NCBI GenBank assembly: GCA_964019155.1 | Contig: OZ025245.1 | Coordinates: 33,175,707 to 33,239,706, forward strand | DNA: 64,000 bases | Direction of reading: 5' to 3' | Source: Osedax fenrisi | Taxonomy: Eukaryota > Annelida > Polychaeta > Sabellida > Siboglinidae | Part shown: positions 1 to 13,525 of the stretch, piece by piece | How the letters are laid out: the number at the start of each line of letters is the position of its first letter | Numbering within the stretch: the stretch's first letter is position 1 | Notes under the pieces: model-generated | What the model was told of the DNA's origin: nothing | What the model saw: only the letters and a program-made list of their open reading frames with translations | Databases searched by the model: none | Translations under genes and position numbers: made by a program

Positions 1-7
1 GAAATAG

Positions 8-373
8 AATCATACGAAGAGCACACCACCACATACGAAAAGCATACACACCCCCCTTACACACTCCACCCCCATACCTGATATGTCTATATCTAACCAC
101 GCACCCATCACGTCTAATACATATTCCATGCCGCAATGCTCACCACCCCCTCTTACCACAGTACCCACACTACCCGCAACCCTGCCGCTATCCGCACCAC
201 CCCCACTTCCCACAGCACCCCCTCTACCCGCAACCCTGTCGCAATCCGTACCACCTCCACTTCCCACAACACCCCCACCACTCCCCGATCCTAACCTCTC
301 ACACTTTACAGGTGTCGTTGTAACCACACGGTCCGGACGAATATCACGAAAGCCGCAACGCCTAGACCTCTGA
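8..373 (+). pseudogene. C-terminal tail of gypsy-like pol polyprotein
   Basis: An open frame runs from 8 to the TGA at 371-373 and is closed upstream by a TAG at 5-7. It is a low-complexity Pro/Ser/Thr/Ala region ending in the motif TRSGRISRKPQRLDL. That motif is typical of the extreme C terminus of Ty3/gypsy-type pol polyproteins, downstream of the integrase. A polypurine tract and an LTR-like sequence follow within 80 bp, which fits. The catalytic domains lie outside the window. The upstream stop suggests a decayed copy, or the true frame enters by a shift just outside the window. The antisense 105-residue frame over the same bases is only a shadow of the compositional bias. Confidence 0.7.
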
Positions 374-435
374 TGGGATTATCCACACAGGCTCGCCACA
401 CCTCATCCCTGTTACCATCATCCCATTTGTCATAT

Positions 436-448
436 GGAGAAGAGAGGA
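436..448 (+). promoter_or_regulatory. Polypurine tract
   Basis: Thirteen consecutive purines (GGAGAAGAGAGGA) stand directly before the TG that opens the LTR. In LTR retrotransposons this is the plus-strand primer for reverse transcription, and its position fixes the left edge of the 3' LTR. Confidence 0.7.
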
Positions 449-677
449 TGTTATATATATATTGTCTTATTATTATACGAAAAGGAGCGACGTACGCCAT
501 ACGCGCGCCTGACTCCTAGCGCACGGCGTGCGCCGCACGCCCGCGAATTCCTGCATTATCGTCATGCACGACCGCCCCACGTGCTAGGCAGGTGGCTATA
601 TAAAGCAGCCGATAGCCACATGTAGGCACTTCTAATCTAATAAATATACATAAGCCTTGACGCTTTATTTCATAACA
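449..677 (+). mobile_element. 3' LTR of gypsy-like retrotransposon
   Basis: The 229-bp segment begins TGTTAT and ends ATAACA, a perfect 6-bp inverted terminal repeat of the usual TG...CA form. It holds a TATA box (TATATAAA, 597-604) followed by a polyadenylation signal (AATAAA, 639-644), the order expected for U3 and R. It is clearly richer in G+C and CpG than its surroundings. The 5' LTR is outside the window, so neither the target-site duplication nor LTR identity (age) can be read. Confidence 0.72.
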
Positions 678-1397
678 TAATATATATATGAAGTAAAGTA
701 AATAAAATGTGGTATTATTTAATATTATATAATATATATGAAGTAAAGTAGTATTGAAATGATATCATATTAAAAAAACTCATCTTCCATTAAATATTGT
801 AATATTATGTAACTTATTTTCAAAACTAATTTAATGTGGACAATTTTAAAGATTTGTTCATTAACATTACTAAAATAGTTTAGTAGGTAAACAAAATTTA
901 ATAGTATTTAAAATATATTTAACTAAACATGATAATTAGGTTTTATTATAAATAAATGTTAATTTATTTTTAATAAATGTATTTATTAATATGAGTAGAC
1001 ATATTATATTAGACATAACATATTGTATTATACATATTATATTAGATTTAATATAATTATATATAATTTTAATTTTTTTTAATAATTTATAATTTGTTTT
1101 AGTAATTTATAAATATCGGTAGACATATTTATTAATATAATATTTAATTCTATAGAATTAATTAACAATAGTTAATATATAAATCTCTGTACCGATATAA
1201 GTAGACTACTTTTTATTTTAATAAAAATATATATATTTGTTTAAAATAACAATTTATTTTGTATAAATAAAAATAATATATATATAAATACGCTCACACA
1301 CATACACACACACGCACAGTGTGCGTCGCACACATTTATATATATTTATATCAATATATCAATATATATCAATATATATATATATATATATATATAT

Positions 1398-1459
<62 letters not shown>

Positions 1460-1806
1460 TATATAATAATAATATATATATATATATATATATAGATACC
1501 AGTACTCTAGTACTTCGGTGAATCCTTTAATTTATAATATTATTACATCAATACGATGTGATAAATGTGGTGATTAGTGTCTTCAATTATGTGTTGATGT
1601 ATACACTTTTGATTTGTGTGATTTATGTATGTAAATTAATTATACCCTTTATTATTATGTAGGTATTAATTGTACCCTATTCTTAAATTAAATTATTAAT
1701 GTATATACACATACAAGTTTCATAATGTACATCTAATTTAATACTTAAATATGCATATATGCATATTTACTCACACACCCATATATATATATATATTAAT
1801 ACATAT
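678..1806. other. AT-rich noncoding DNA with (TA)n
   Basis: No coding signal is visible. The stretch is almost pure A+T, with an ACACAC/CGCAC-rich patch at about 1292-1332 and a long (TA)n tract with AATATA interruptions at about 1340-1492. I see nothing else in it. Confidence 0.8.
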
Positions 1807-2160
1807 TTGAAAGCAGTATGAGAGTTGTTTAGATTAATAGGGACATTAAAATCACCAAGAACGATTGTGTTGGGGGAGATCTGCGATGCAAACGTTTGGA
1901 ATTCCTCTAAGAAGCATGTTAGCGAGCTATATGGTGATCTATAAAAGAGAGCAATGTTGAAAGTTTGAAAGCGTGGTGAACTAATTGAACAAGTGATCGA
2001 TTCAGAGTGGGTGTGTAGAAGATCAACGAAAGCGGACAGTTAAAGGGTTGATTTGTATATAATGCCAATACCACCCCCAGGGTTGGAAGAGTTCCGAGGT
2101 AGGTATGAGAATAGGTAGGGAGGAGTGTTGAGGGAAGCAATAATGGGTGATTCATTGGGC
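1807..2160 (-). pseudogene. Endonuclease fragment of CR1/L2-like non-LTR element (A)
   Basis: Read on the minus strand in the correct frame, it gives a stretch of an apurinic-type endonuclease: NPGGGIGIIYK, then LFYRSPYSS, then the diagnostic catalytic block TIVLGDFNVPIN. One in-frame TAA lies at 2040-2042. The longest ATG-started frame here (90 residues) is in a different register and is not the real protein. Only the middle of the endonuclease is present; RT is absent. It has normal codon composition, unlike the AT-rich fragment next to it, so the two come from different elements. Confidence 0.78.
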
Positions 2161-2400
2161 GAATAAGCCATATATACCAGTAATAATACATTTTTTGCTA
2201 TTTGGTGATAAATATGATAATTTATTAGTTAGTATATAGCATATTGAATCAATTGATGAAGTATACCTATTAATAATATCATAATTAAAAATATCTCTAG
2301 AATAAATAGATATACCACCACCACGTTCATTATGCCTTATAGTATGAGAAACATTATAACCGTCTAATAAATAAAGGTATTTATAAAGCTCTTTTTTATA
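2158..2400 (-). pseudogene. Endonuclease fragment of AT-rich non-LTR element (B)
   Basis: The minus-strand frame contains GYNVSHTIRHNERGGGISIY, matching the GG(G)V/I.IY block of apurinic-type endonucleases, and continues to KKCIITGIYG before ending at a TGA by the junction with fragment A. It is much more A/T-rich than fragment A. The two halves meet near 2160, so this is either one retrotransposon inserted in another or a recombination joint. No RT domain follows. Confidence 0.65.
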
Positions 2401-2558
2401 CTGTAGTATATATATATATATATATATATATATCTAGCATTATATATATATAATTATACTGAAGTATATACGCATAGGTAATGAATTTATATATACTTTA
2501 TATATATATATGTGGATCTATATCTATTTTTAGCTGCATTACATCCAAAGTGAGCTAA

Positions 2559-2590
<32 letters not shown>

Positions 2591-2733
2591 TAATATACTA
2601 TTATACTATATACTATATATATATATAATATTATATATATATATATATTATATATAATAATAATAATTATAATATAATTATATATATATATATATAAACT
2701 ATCCAATACAATATATATATATACATATATATA

Positions 2734-2764
<31 letters not shown>

Positions 2765-2800
2765 ATAGTTGTTATTATGTGCAATACATAGTATGTTTAG

Positions 2801-2841
<41 letters not shown>
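2401..2841. repeat. (TA)n tracts with one satellite unit
   Basis: Mostly (TA)n with short interruptions. At about 2405-2510 is one unit of the sequence that is tandemly repeated at 30283-30860 (CTAG.ATTATATATAATTATACT, GTAT, CGCATAGGTAATG, TATATACTTTA). Reading frames in this stretch are artefacts of the TA repeat. Confidence 0.75.
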
Positions 2842-2845
<4 letters not shown>

Positions 2846-2886
2846 CGCCCATTTATAAATTACAATGTAAATTCACCTTATTAAAA
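2842..2886 (+). repeat. MITE terminus abutting the R2/NeSL-type fragment
   Basis: The 45 bp starting CATACGCCCATTTATAAATT match the left terminal inverted repeat of the MITE at 4848-5069, and in inverse orientation 42317-42361. At both this locus and 42170-42361 the terminus is fused at the same point to the same retrotransposon segment, so the pair was copied as a unit. Confidence 0.7.
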
Positions 2887-4548
2887 TGTATACTAATACA
2901 ATATGTGAATACAAAGATGTTATGGTTCAACCAACTTCCGGAGTAAGACAGGGCGATTGTTTATCAGCAATTATTTGTAATCTTGCTTCTGAACCTATCA
3001 TATAAAAGCAATTGAAATAGATGGTTATGACCTATTAGGATCTAAAACTAAACGTACAGCTTACGAAGATGATTTAGTAATAATCACTGGATCTCATGAG
3101 GAAATGATATCGGCACTAGATGGAATACTGGAAGTTTCTAGTAATATCGGCCTCAAGTTCAATCCTAGAAAATGCACTAGCATTTCTTTCAACAAGGGGG
3201 TTATTGAGGATCGACAGTTTATTTTGGGTCAAGAATTTATTAAAAGGCTCCATATTGGTGAATTTGAAAGATTCTTGGAAAGATTCTTGTTACACCTGCT
3301 CAACTTTCAGACTCTGGACTAACTCCATGGAAAAAATAGAAGTTTTGAGAAGTCACTTAATCCCCTCTATATCCCATGAGCTCTCATCTGGACGAGTCAT
3401 GAAGGAAAGTATCTACGATCTATACGATCTACGGATAAATCTATAAAACAGTTCCTTAGATATAATACTAATACTCTTGACAATGTTGCTACTCCATTCT
3501 TCTAAGCTGACAGACATATTGGCGGCCTGGGGATTGGTAAAATCAGCCAAGAAGTAGATATTTGGACAATCTATAAAGCAACGCAATTACTATCTTCTAG
3601 AGATAATATGATATCCTCAATTGCTAATCTCCAACTATCAAATACCCTAAAGTGTGCTATCGGATATGATCATGAAATACCACTCAGTGAATTTCTATCC
3701 GGTAGCCAAACGCATGGGTTATATTGTTATAGATTTTATATCAAAGGTACTAATCTTTGGACGCGCACTCTACATGCAGCAACACACCTTGGAGCTCGCA
3801 TTGATATATCCGATGGGAACATAATCATAGCCATCGATGATATCTACTCCACTCCTGCCAAGGTTGTCAAAACCTTGCGACTTGCGATGAGAAAGCAATG
3901 GAGCAGAACATTCGTGGAACTTCCGTTATAAGGCAGTGTAGCTGAGTGTTTATCCCAGGATGCAAATTCGAAGGTAATCACAAAGATAATATCACAAGAA
4001 TCGACACTATCTTTCAAATCATGGAATTATTGGCACATGGCTAGGACTCAGACTCTTCCAGTAAAAGCTTTTCCAGGCTCAATAGATAAAAAAGTAGGTA
4101 ATGCTACTCCAAGGATGAAACGACGATGCACATATTGAATGTGTGTACTGCATCACTAAAAATGATGACAGAAAGACATGATGCTGTCCTTGGAGTATTA
4201 ACTAAGTTCCTAAATGAATGCGATATTGAGTACGATACTAGCTACATCTCACTAGATAATTTAAAACCGGATCTTGTTATCAAATATAACAACTCATGTT
4301 ATTTTGTCGACATCACAATTCCCTACGTCTCGATTACAAACATCTGCAGCTAACAGGAATATAGGAAAGTATCGCCACCTCCGATATGTAATTCCCGTCT
4401 GTGTTGGTTCTTTGGGGTATTGATACACGGGAAACCAAATTCTCAAGACATAGATGAATTTTCCTTCGAATACCTGGAAAATATTGAAGACCGCCAGTAT
4501 TAAAGAATCAATAGAAGGTTCGGGAAGAATTGTATCGAAATTCTTCAA
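2887..4548 (+). pseudogene. R2/NeSL-type non-LTR retrotransposon ORF remnant
   Basis: Several frames together give the 3' half of an RT followed by a restriction-like endonuclease. Visible blocks: TSGVRQGDCLSAIICNLASE (RT block before the catalytic box), TAYEDDLVIITG (degenerate Y.DD; first residue of the usual ADD changed to E), NIGLKFNPRKC, GGLGI (about 3522), HILNVC (end of the zinc knuckle), TERHDAV, LKPDLVI and YFVDITIPY (PD-(D/E)XK core), then KYRHLRY and VCVGSLGY. RHD, KPD and VDIT in this order are typical of CRE/R2/NeSL-type elements. Frameshifts and stops are numerous, beginning with a single-base loss near 3001, so it is dead. The exact clade is uncertain. Confidence 0.75.
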
Positions 4549-4806
4549 CTGTTGTTAAAGCGTTTTATTATTTTACTTAGCATTTTATATTGTATCCTTA
4601 GTTTATTATCTTATTCTCTACTTTTAACTGTTGTTATCACAACATTTTATTTACATATTTTATCAATTTTTATTTTGTTTAATTATTATAGATATTTTTA
4701 TACCGTTTACCTCCATTTTAGTTTTAGATCACTAACTATGATTAAGAGGTCATAAGCTCAAAATAACATATGTGCTTAATTGATTTTTCAATAACACCCT
4801 TCTGAG

Positions 4807-4847
<41 letters not shown>
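4549..4847. other. AT-rich noncoding spacer with (TA)n
   Basis: The short open frame 4552-4755 is only hydrophobic low-complexity translation of T-rich DNA. A (TA)n tract at about 4811-4847 runs up to the MITE. No other signal is seen. Confidence 0.65.
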
Positions 4848-4851
<4 letters not shown>

Positions 4852-5069
4852 CGCCCATATATAAATTATAATGTAAATTCACATTATTAAAATTAGAATA
4901 ATGCCACGTTTTGTAGCTCTTTGGTTGGTAGTAATCATGATAACTACCAAGTTTTTAGTAGCAACCATAGAGAACGAAGTGACCCACTTCGTTCTCTATG
5001 GTACCAACCTTGGCAGTATTCTAATTTTAATAAGGTGAATTTACGTTGTAATTTATAAATGGGCGTATG
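4848..5069. mobile_element. 222-bp MITE with ~58-bp terminal inverted repeats
   Basis: Left end CATACGCCCATATATAAATT and right end (reverse complement) CATACGCCCATTTATAAATT continue to pair for about 58 bp, through TTAAAATTAGAATA. The middle contains a second perfect hairpin: arms 4964-4981 (ACCATAGAGAACGAAGTG) and 4985-5002, loop ACC. It sits in (TA)n on the left, so the target duplication cannot be read; TA is possible. There is no coding capacity. Confidence 0.75.
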
Positions 5070-5171
5070 TATAGGCGTATATAAGCGTGGTGATATATAC
5101 AAGAGTGGTGATATATTTACCAATTGTATATATTTACCAATATATCTATTATTATATATAATTATACTTAC

Positions 5172-6325
5172 TTACTTATGTCGAGCTCTCGCTCGACTCT
5201 TCATTGCCTTTTCTATCCAAACATCTATGTCCAACATCATCGTATTTATCTCATTTATATCGTTTATTCCTATGTCTTCTCTTAGATTATCTACAAAAGT
5301 GATGGTTTTGCGACATTTTCTTGCACTGCCATTTATCGGTTCCCAAAGTACAAGTTTATGAGCCATTTCGTTGTCGTGTCTCAGCAAATGACCTGCAATT
5401 TGTAGTCTTCTTTCTTTTATTACTTCAGATATTCTTGAGAGTCCATTATATAGCGTTATGTTATTGATTTTATCTTTCCAGGATATGTTTAAAGCCATTC
5501 GGAGAAGTCTGGTGTAACATCCATCTATTCGTTTAGTCATAGTTTTTGTAGTTGTCCATGTTTCAGCACCATATGTGTATATTGTTTTAATCGTAGCCCT
5601 GAATATTCTAACTTTAAGTGAGTCTCTTATACTTGATTTCCATAATTTCTTCATTTTATTAGCGGCTGACCAGGATAGTGCCTTACGAATATTGAAGTCT
5701 TTTTCTGAGCTTTGCATCCATGACCCAAGATATTTAAAGTTATCTACTATTTTGATTTAATTATTGAGTATGGTGTGTATATATTGGTTATTGTCTATAC
5801 CGAAATACATGGCTTCTGTCTTTTTACAGTTTATCTTTAGACTTATATTTCCACATTCTTCTTCTACTCTCTGAAGCAGTATTTGTGCTTCTTCAATATG
5901 TTTACTAATAAGAGCTACGTCGTCTTCATAGTTGAAATCTGTAACGTTTACTGATGGATATCTCCTACTTTTCTTTCTTGCTATTTCAAAACCTATTTCG
6001 CTCTCTCGTCCATCTATTGCTAGACGCATAGCATAGTCTAAAGCTATAATGAATAGGAATGGAGATAGAGTATCTCCTTGCAGTACTCTGTTTTGAATAA
6101 GGAAAGTTTCAGTGATTCCATCAGGCGTTATTACTTGCGCTTTTGAGTTACTGTGAAGAGATTTTATAGCTCTTATTAGTATTTCTGGAATTCCATAAAT
6201 CTTGAGAATTTTAAATATAACTGCTCTGTCGATGCTGTCGAAAGCCTTTTTAAAATCCACAAATATTATGATAGATTGAATATTGTTGGTCTTAATTCCT
6301 TCTATGAGTCATCTTATTGCTAATA
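5172..6325 (-). pseudogene. RTE-like reverse transcriptase, 3' half
   Basis: One minus-strand frame runs from 6325 to the stop near 5172, with in-frame stops near 6310 (TGA) and at 5757-5759 (TAA). RT blocks: FVDFKKAFDSID, LQGDTLSPFLFIIALDYAMR, DFNYEDDVALIS (degenerate Y.DD, as AYADD is usual), LKINCKKTEAMYF and FKYLGSWM. The C-terminal part has YGAETWT, RLLRMALNISW and RRLQIAGHLLRH, typical of RTE-like elements. The upstream half of the same protein is found 23 kb away at 29664-30283; the join is codon-perfect once the intervening DNA and one TA are removed. Without its N-terminal half and with two stops it cannot be active. Confidence 0.85.
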
Positions 6326-7315
6326 CCCAAGTAACCAAAAGTTGGTTCAAGACTTAGGAAACTTAAGTCATATTGACTTAAGTCAAACTTGGTTCAAAAG
6401 TTAGTAACCTGTGATACCAAAAACCTAAGTCATCGAACCAGGTATGGACCAATATAAAATTTAAGTCAGCGAACCAGGTATGGACCAATATAAAACCTAA
6501 GTCAGCGAACCAGGTATGGACCAATTTAAAACTTAAGTCAGCGAACCAGATATGGACCAATTTAAAACTTAAGTCAGCGAACCAAGTATGGACCAATATA
6601 AAACCTAATTCAGCGAACCAGGTATGGACCAATTTAAAACTTAAGTAAGCGAACCAGGTATGGACCAATTTAAAACTTAAGTCAGCGAACCAAGTATGGA
6701 CCAATTTAAAACTTAAGTCAGCGAACAAGGTATGGACCAATTTAAAACTTAAGTCAGCGAACCAGGTATGGACCAATTTAAAACTTAAGTCAGCGAACCA
6801 GGTATGGACCAATTTAAAACTTAAGTCAGCGAACCAAGTATGGACCAATATAAAACCTATTTCAGTGACCCAAGTATGGACCAATATAAAACCTAATTCA
6901 GTGACCCAAGTATGGACCAATATAAAACTTAAGTCAGCGAACCAAGTATGATCCAATATAAAACCTAATTCAGCGAACCAAGTATGGACCAAGTATGGAC
7001 CAAATAATACCTAAGTCTGAGAACCAAGTATGGACCAATATAAAACATAATTCAGTGATAATGTAGTAAAATACATAGTATTACTTACATAATTTTACTT
7101 TTTTAAATAATATTTTATTTATTAAAAGCAGTATATTAACTTAAATATATTAATTACAATTATAATTATTAATTAATTTGCATATATTAATATAAAAATT
7201 AAATCAATATTTCAAAATAATTAAAAGTTATAATATTTTATTCTTTCTATAATAAAATAATGATATAAACTTAATAATAATACTTACATCAACAACTTAA
7301 GTTGAACTTAAGTCA
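6326..7315. repeat. Left terminal region with 36-bp tandem array
   Basis: After the CCCAAGTAAC end, a 36-bp unit (GAACCA.GTATGGACCAAT, then TTAAAACTTAAGTCAGC) repeats about 17 times from roughly 6430 to 7050. Variants carry ATAAAACCTAATTCAG. Because 36 is a multiple of three, the minus strand shows a 204-residue open frame of 12-residue repeats (VHTWFADLSFKL); I take this as an artefact. The inner part (7051-7315) is AT-rich and ends in the CTTAAGTT palindrome block shared with the right terminus. Confidence 0.8.
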
Positions 7316-7397
7316 TGTATCATAAGTGTATACTATATTATTTATTATATGTATATATATATATATATATATTATATACCATTTAATATATATATAT

Positions 7398-10187
<2,790 letters not shown>

Positions 10188-10363
10188 AGATATAAGATGA
10201 AGAGAAAGACGAGGATGGCAGCCTTTATAAAAGTCGATGACTTACTGGTAGCCTTTTGGAGAAATTTTTGTTTTTATTATAGCTATTATATTATTATTAT
10301 TATTATTTGTTAATCAAACATATATGTAATACTCCAATAAATTTGTTTCATTCATTCATTCAT

Positions 10364-10365
<2 letters not shown>
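10188..10365 (+). other. 3' UTR and (ATTC)n tail of the upstream element
   Basis: After the stop at 10187 comes a comparatively G-rich UTR (GACGAGGATGGCAGCC), an AATAAA signal near 10337 and five ATTC repeats. Short tandem-repeat tails rather than poly(A) are known for L2- and CR1-group elements. Confidence 0.65.

Positions 10366-10401
<36 letters not shown>
10366..10401. repeat. Shared (ATT)n between two tail-to-tail retroelements
   Basis: Twelve ATT units separate the 3' end of the plus-strand element on the left from the 3' end of the minus-strand element on the right. It can be read as the tail of either, or as the target into which one of them inserted. Confidence 0.75.
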
Positions 10402-10668
10402 GAATTGAATTTTTTTTGAATTGAATTTTATTCATGATAATTCATAAATATAAATATTAAAGTATACAGTAAACATTTAAATTAACAATAGGAAATAAGT
10501 AATTTAATATAATTAATATATATAAAATAAATATCAAACGTTCGCAATATATAAGATTAAAATAAAATTAGATAATATTTACATGATATATCTTATATAA
10601 AGATATTGAATTTACGAATTACATGGAACGGTTACATGCTATAAGATAATAATAAAAATGACAATAAA

Positions 10669-13501
10669 TTAAGTGATAGATCGCATAATAGATAAGTATC
10701 TATTAAAATTAATTTTATTTATACGGGATTTGAAACAGTTCAATGATGGAGAATTAACTGTTTCATAATCAAGATTGTTCCATATATTTATGATACGATT
10801 ATTTAAGTAATTCATGTGAACATTTGTTCGTGACTTACTAGCCAGGATGTTTAAGTCATGGCCACGTGTTCTAGAATTTGTCTTGGTAACATACAATATA
10901 TCAGAGTAATCAACCTTGCATAGATTATTTACTAGCTTGAATATCATAATCAGGTCTTTGTGCATACGCCGTAGTTCGAGAGATTTTATTCCAAGGTATT
11001 TTAGACGTTCATTATAAGTAGTATATTGTAGTCTGCAAGTACCAAATAGCCTCCTTGTGAACAATCTCTGAACACGTTCGAGCTTGTCGGTTAGTCCATT
11101 ATAACGTCTTGCTTTAATACCAGGATTCCAAACAGTTGTGGCAAACTCTAATTTAGGCCGAGCATATGTAATATAAGCTTTTAAAAGCATTGAAACATCG
11201 CTGGTTATAAAGCATCTAAATAAATTATTAATAGTCATTAGAGCACCTCTACAACACTCTATTATATGCTTATCAAAATACAAATAATTATCAAATATTA
11301 TACCTAGATCTTTATTTGATATACAGTTATTAATAAGTTTACTTTCTATATAATATGTTGGTATTACACTACTATTTAATGACATTAGATTAGTTTTATT
11401 TGGTGCTATATCAAGTTGCCAGTTTTTGCTCCATGATAGAAATTGATTAATTGCTAATTGCATCAGTTGTCTATCCGATATATTATTTGATTGTAGATGT
11501 ATTTTGGTATCATCTGCAAATAAATCTATTTTAATTTTTTCAGTGAATAGATTAGTAATATCATTGATGAAGATTATGAACAGTAATGGTCCAATAACTG
11601 AGCCTTGGGGCACACCTGATAGTACATTTTTGAATTTGAAATATGAGTGATTTACTTTTACAGATTGTTTCCTATTTGTTAGGAAACATTCAATCCATTT
11701 TAATATATTACCTGCTATACCTATATCTTTTAATTTTATTAAAAGTTTTATATGCGAGACTTTATCAAACGCTTTTTTGAAATCAAAATATACAATATCA
11801 ATATATTTGTTATCATTTATGGAAGAAGTCCATTTATTTAGGCACGCCAATAATTGTAACTCTACTGACTTGCCACTCATAAAACCAAATTGATGTTTTG
11901 ATAAAAGTGAGTTTTTCAGTAGAAATAATGTAATGTGTTTTGTAATTAATCGTTCAAATACTCTAGATATAATACTAGTTATAGAAATTGGTCTATAGTT
12001 TTCTTTTCTAGAGGGATCACCTTTCTTAAAAATCGGTGTTATAAAACTATATTTCCATTTTAAGGACATGAACCAAATTCAATTGATTTGTTAAATATGA
12101 TAGATAATGGTAATGATAAGTCATATGAGAATTTTTGTAGAATATAAGATGGTATTTCATCTGGCGGAATTGTACATGAATTATAAAGTTTACATAAGCA
12201 TATTCTAACCATTTCTCTAGTGAATATAATATCATTTATAGTATTTTCTGTTTTTAGTATATGATCTGGAATTATACCATTATCATTTGTAAATACTGAT
12301 GTGAATTGATCATTCAGTAGTACAGCTTTATCATAATCAATCGACGCATATGAATTATCATCTTTAATTAATGGAGATATCCCATTGTGAGATGAACATC
12401 TCGAATTAACATATTTATAGAACAAATATTTATTATTAGAATTATTAACCTTGTACTCTCTCTGCAAGACATAATTGTGAATATTAGAATGTAGAAGTGA
12501 TTGTGAGTCTCTCCATTTATTATTATGAATAGTTGACTTATTCCTATTTTTAAAATCTCTTAAACATTTTGATTGAACAGAGTGTATATATTTGGGGTAT
12601 TTATGTGAATTTGTAGATAATTTTGACATTGGAACGGTTTTACTAAATATATCTAACATAGTTGAGTAAAAAATATTTATAGTTTCATCGATATCTTTAC
12701 CATATGATAATATATTTTCCCATTGTATATTTTTTAATAATGAATACATTAAAATTAAATTTGCTTTTTTTAAATTTGGTAGTATTGGGTTTACGGAATT
12801 TGTGGACATGGATAAAATATTGAAAGAAAAAGAAAAGTGATCGCTAATATGTTTATTTATACCAAATTTGGGTTCTTTGGAAATATTAGATAATAAAAGT
12901 GAATCATTGGTAAAAAGTAAGTCGAGTAGGATATATTATTTAGTCTAGTTGGAAAATTTATATATTGTAAAAGATAATTATCTGTGATGCATTCAATAAA
13001 CTTATTATAACACATTGGGTAGTTTGGACAAGATACAGTATCCCAATTAATTAAGGGTAAATTAAAGTCTCCTAATAACATACTAGGATAGTGAATATTA
13101 CATAAATATGATATTAAATTACATATTACCTGGTGATTAGCTATATCTGTTGATGGTGGTTTATAAATACAAATTATTCTTGTTTTTTGTGTGTTACTAA
13201 AATCAATATCTAAACATATGTATTCTATATTAAGATGCGTAGAATAAAATATTCTAATAGGGTTTAAATAATTTTTACAGATTATAAGTACACCTCCTGC
13301 ATGAATATTTCTGTCTAGTCTAAATAATGTGTACCCTTTACTATTGAAAAGCAATAGTGCAATAACATCACTTAAATTTAAATAAGTTTCGACCAAGCAG
13401 ATCAAAGAATATTTATCGCAGGTTAATAACATTTCTAAATAAGATAATGTATTCCTAATACTATTACAGTTAGAGAAATATACTCGGTTTTTGTATGTCA
13501 T
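10669..13501 (-). pseudogene. CR1-like ORF2: endonuclease + reverse transcriptase
   Basis: Endonuclease (13501 down to about 12810): NCNSIRNTL, ICLVETYLN, GGVLIICK, ICIYKPPS, MLLGDFNLPLINW, FPTR, LDLLFTND and ISDHFSF. Linker: KLYNSCTIPPDEIPSYILQK. RT (12069 to 10669): FITPIFKKGDPSRKENYRPI, KHQFGFMSGKS, YFDFKKAFDKVSH, SGVPQGSVIGPLLFIIFIND, DLFADDTKIHL (intact FADD), NKDLGIIFD. C-terminal: YARPKLEFATTVWNP and ERVQRLFTRRLFG. Two single-base frameshifts break it, near 12940 (after FPTR) and near 12062 (before WKYSFITPIF). Otherwise it is open over about 940 codons, so decay is recent. The 62-residue frame at 12047-12235 is a shadow. Confidence 0.88.
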
Positions 13502-13525
13502 ATGATTATTATTACATATATTATG

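Noticed and set aside
1919..2191. 90-residue minus-strand open frame as a gene
   Set aside because: The endonuclease motifs (GGGIGIIYK, LGDFNVPIN) lie in another register of the same strand; this frame is its shadow.
5059..5361. 100-residue plus-strand frame
   Set aside because: Antisense to the well-supported RTE-like RT on the minus strand.
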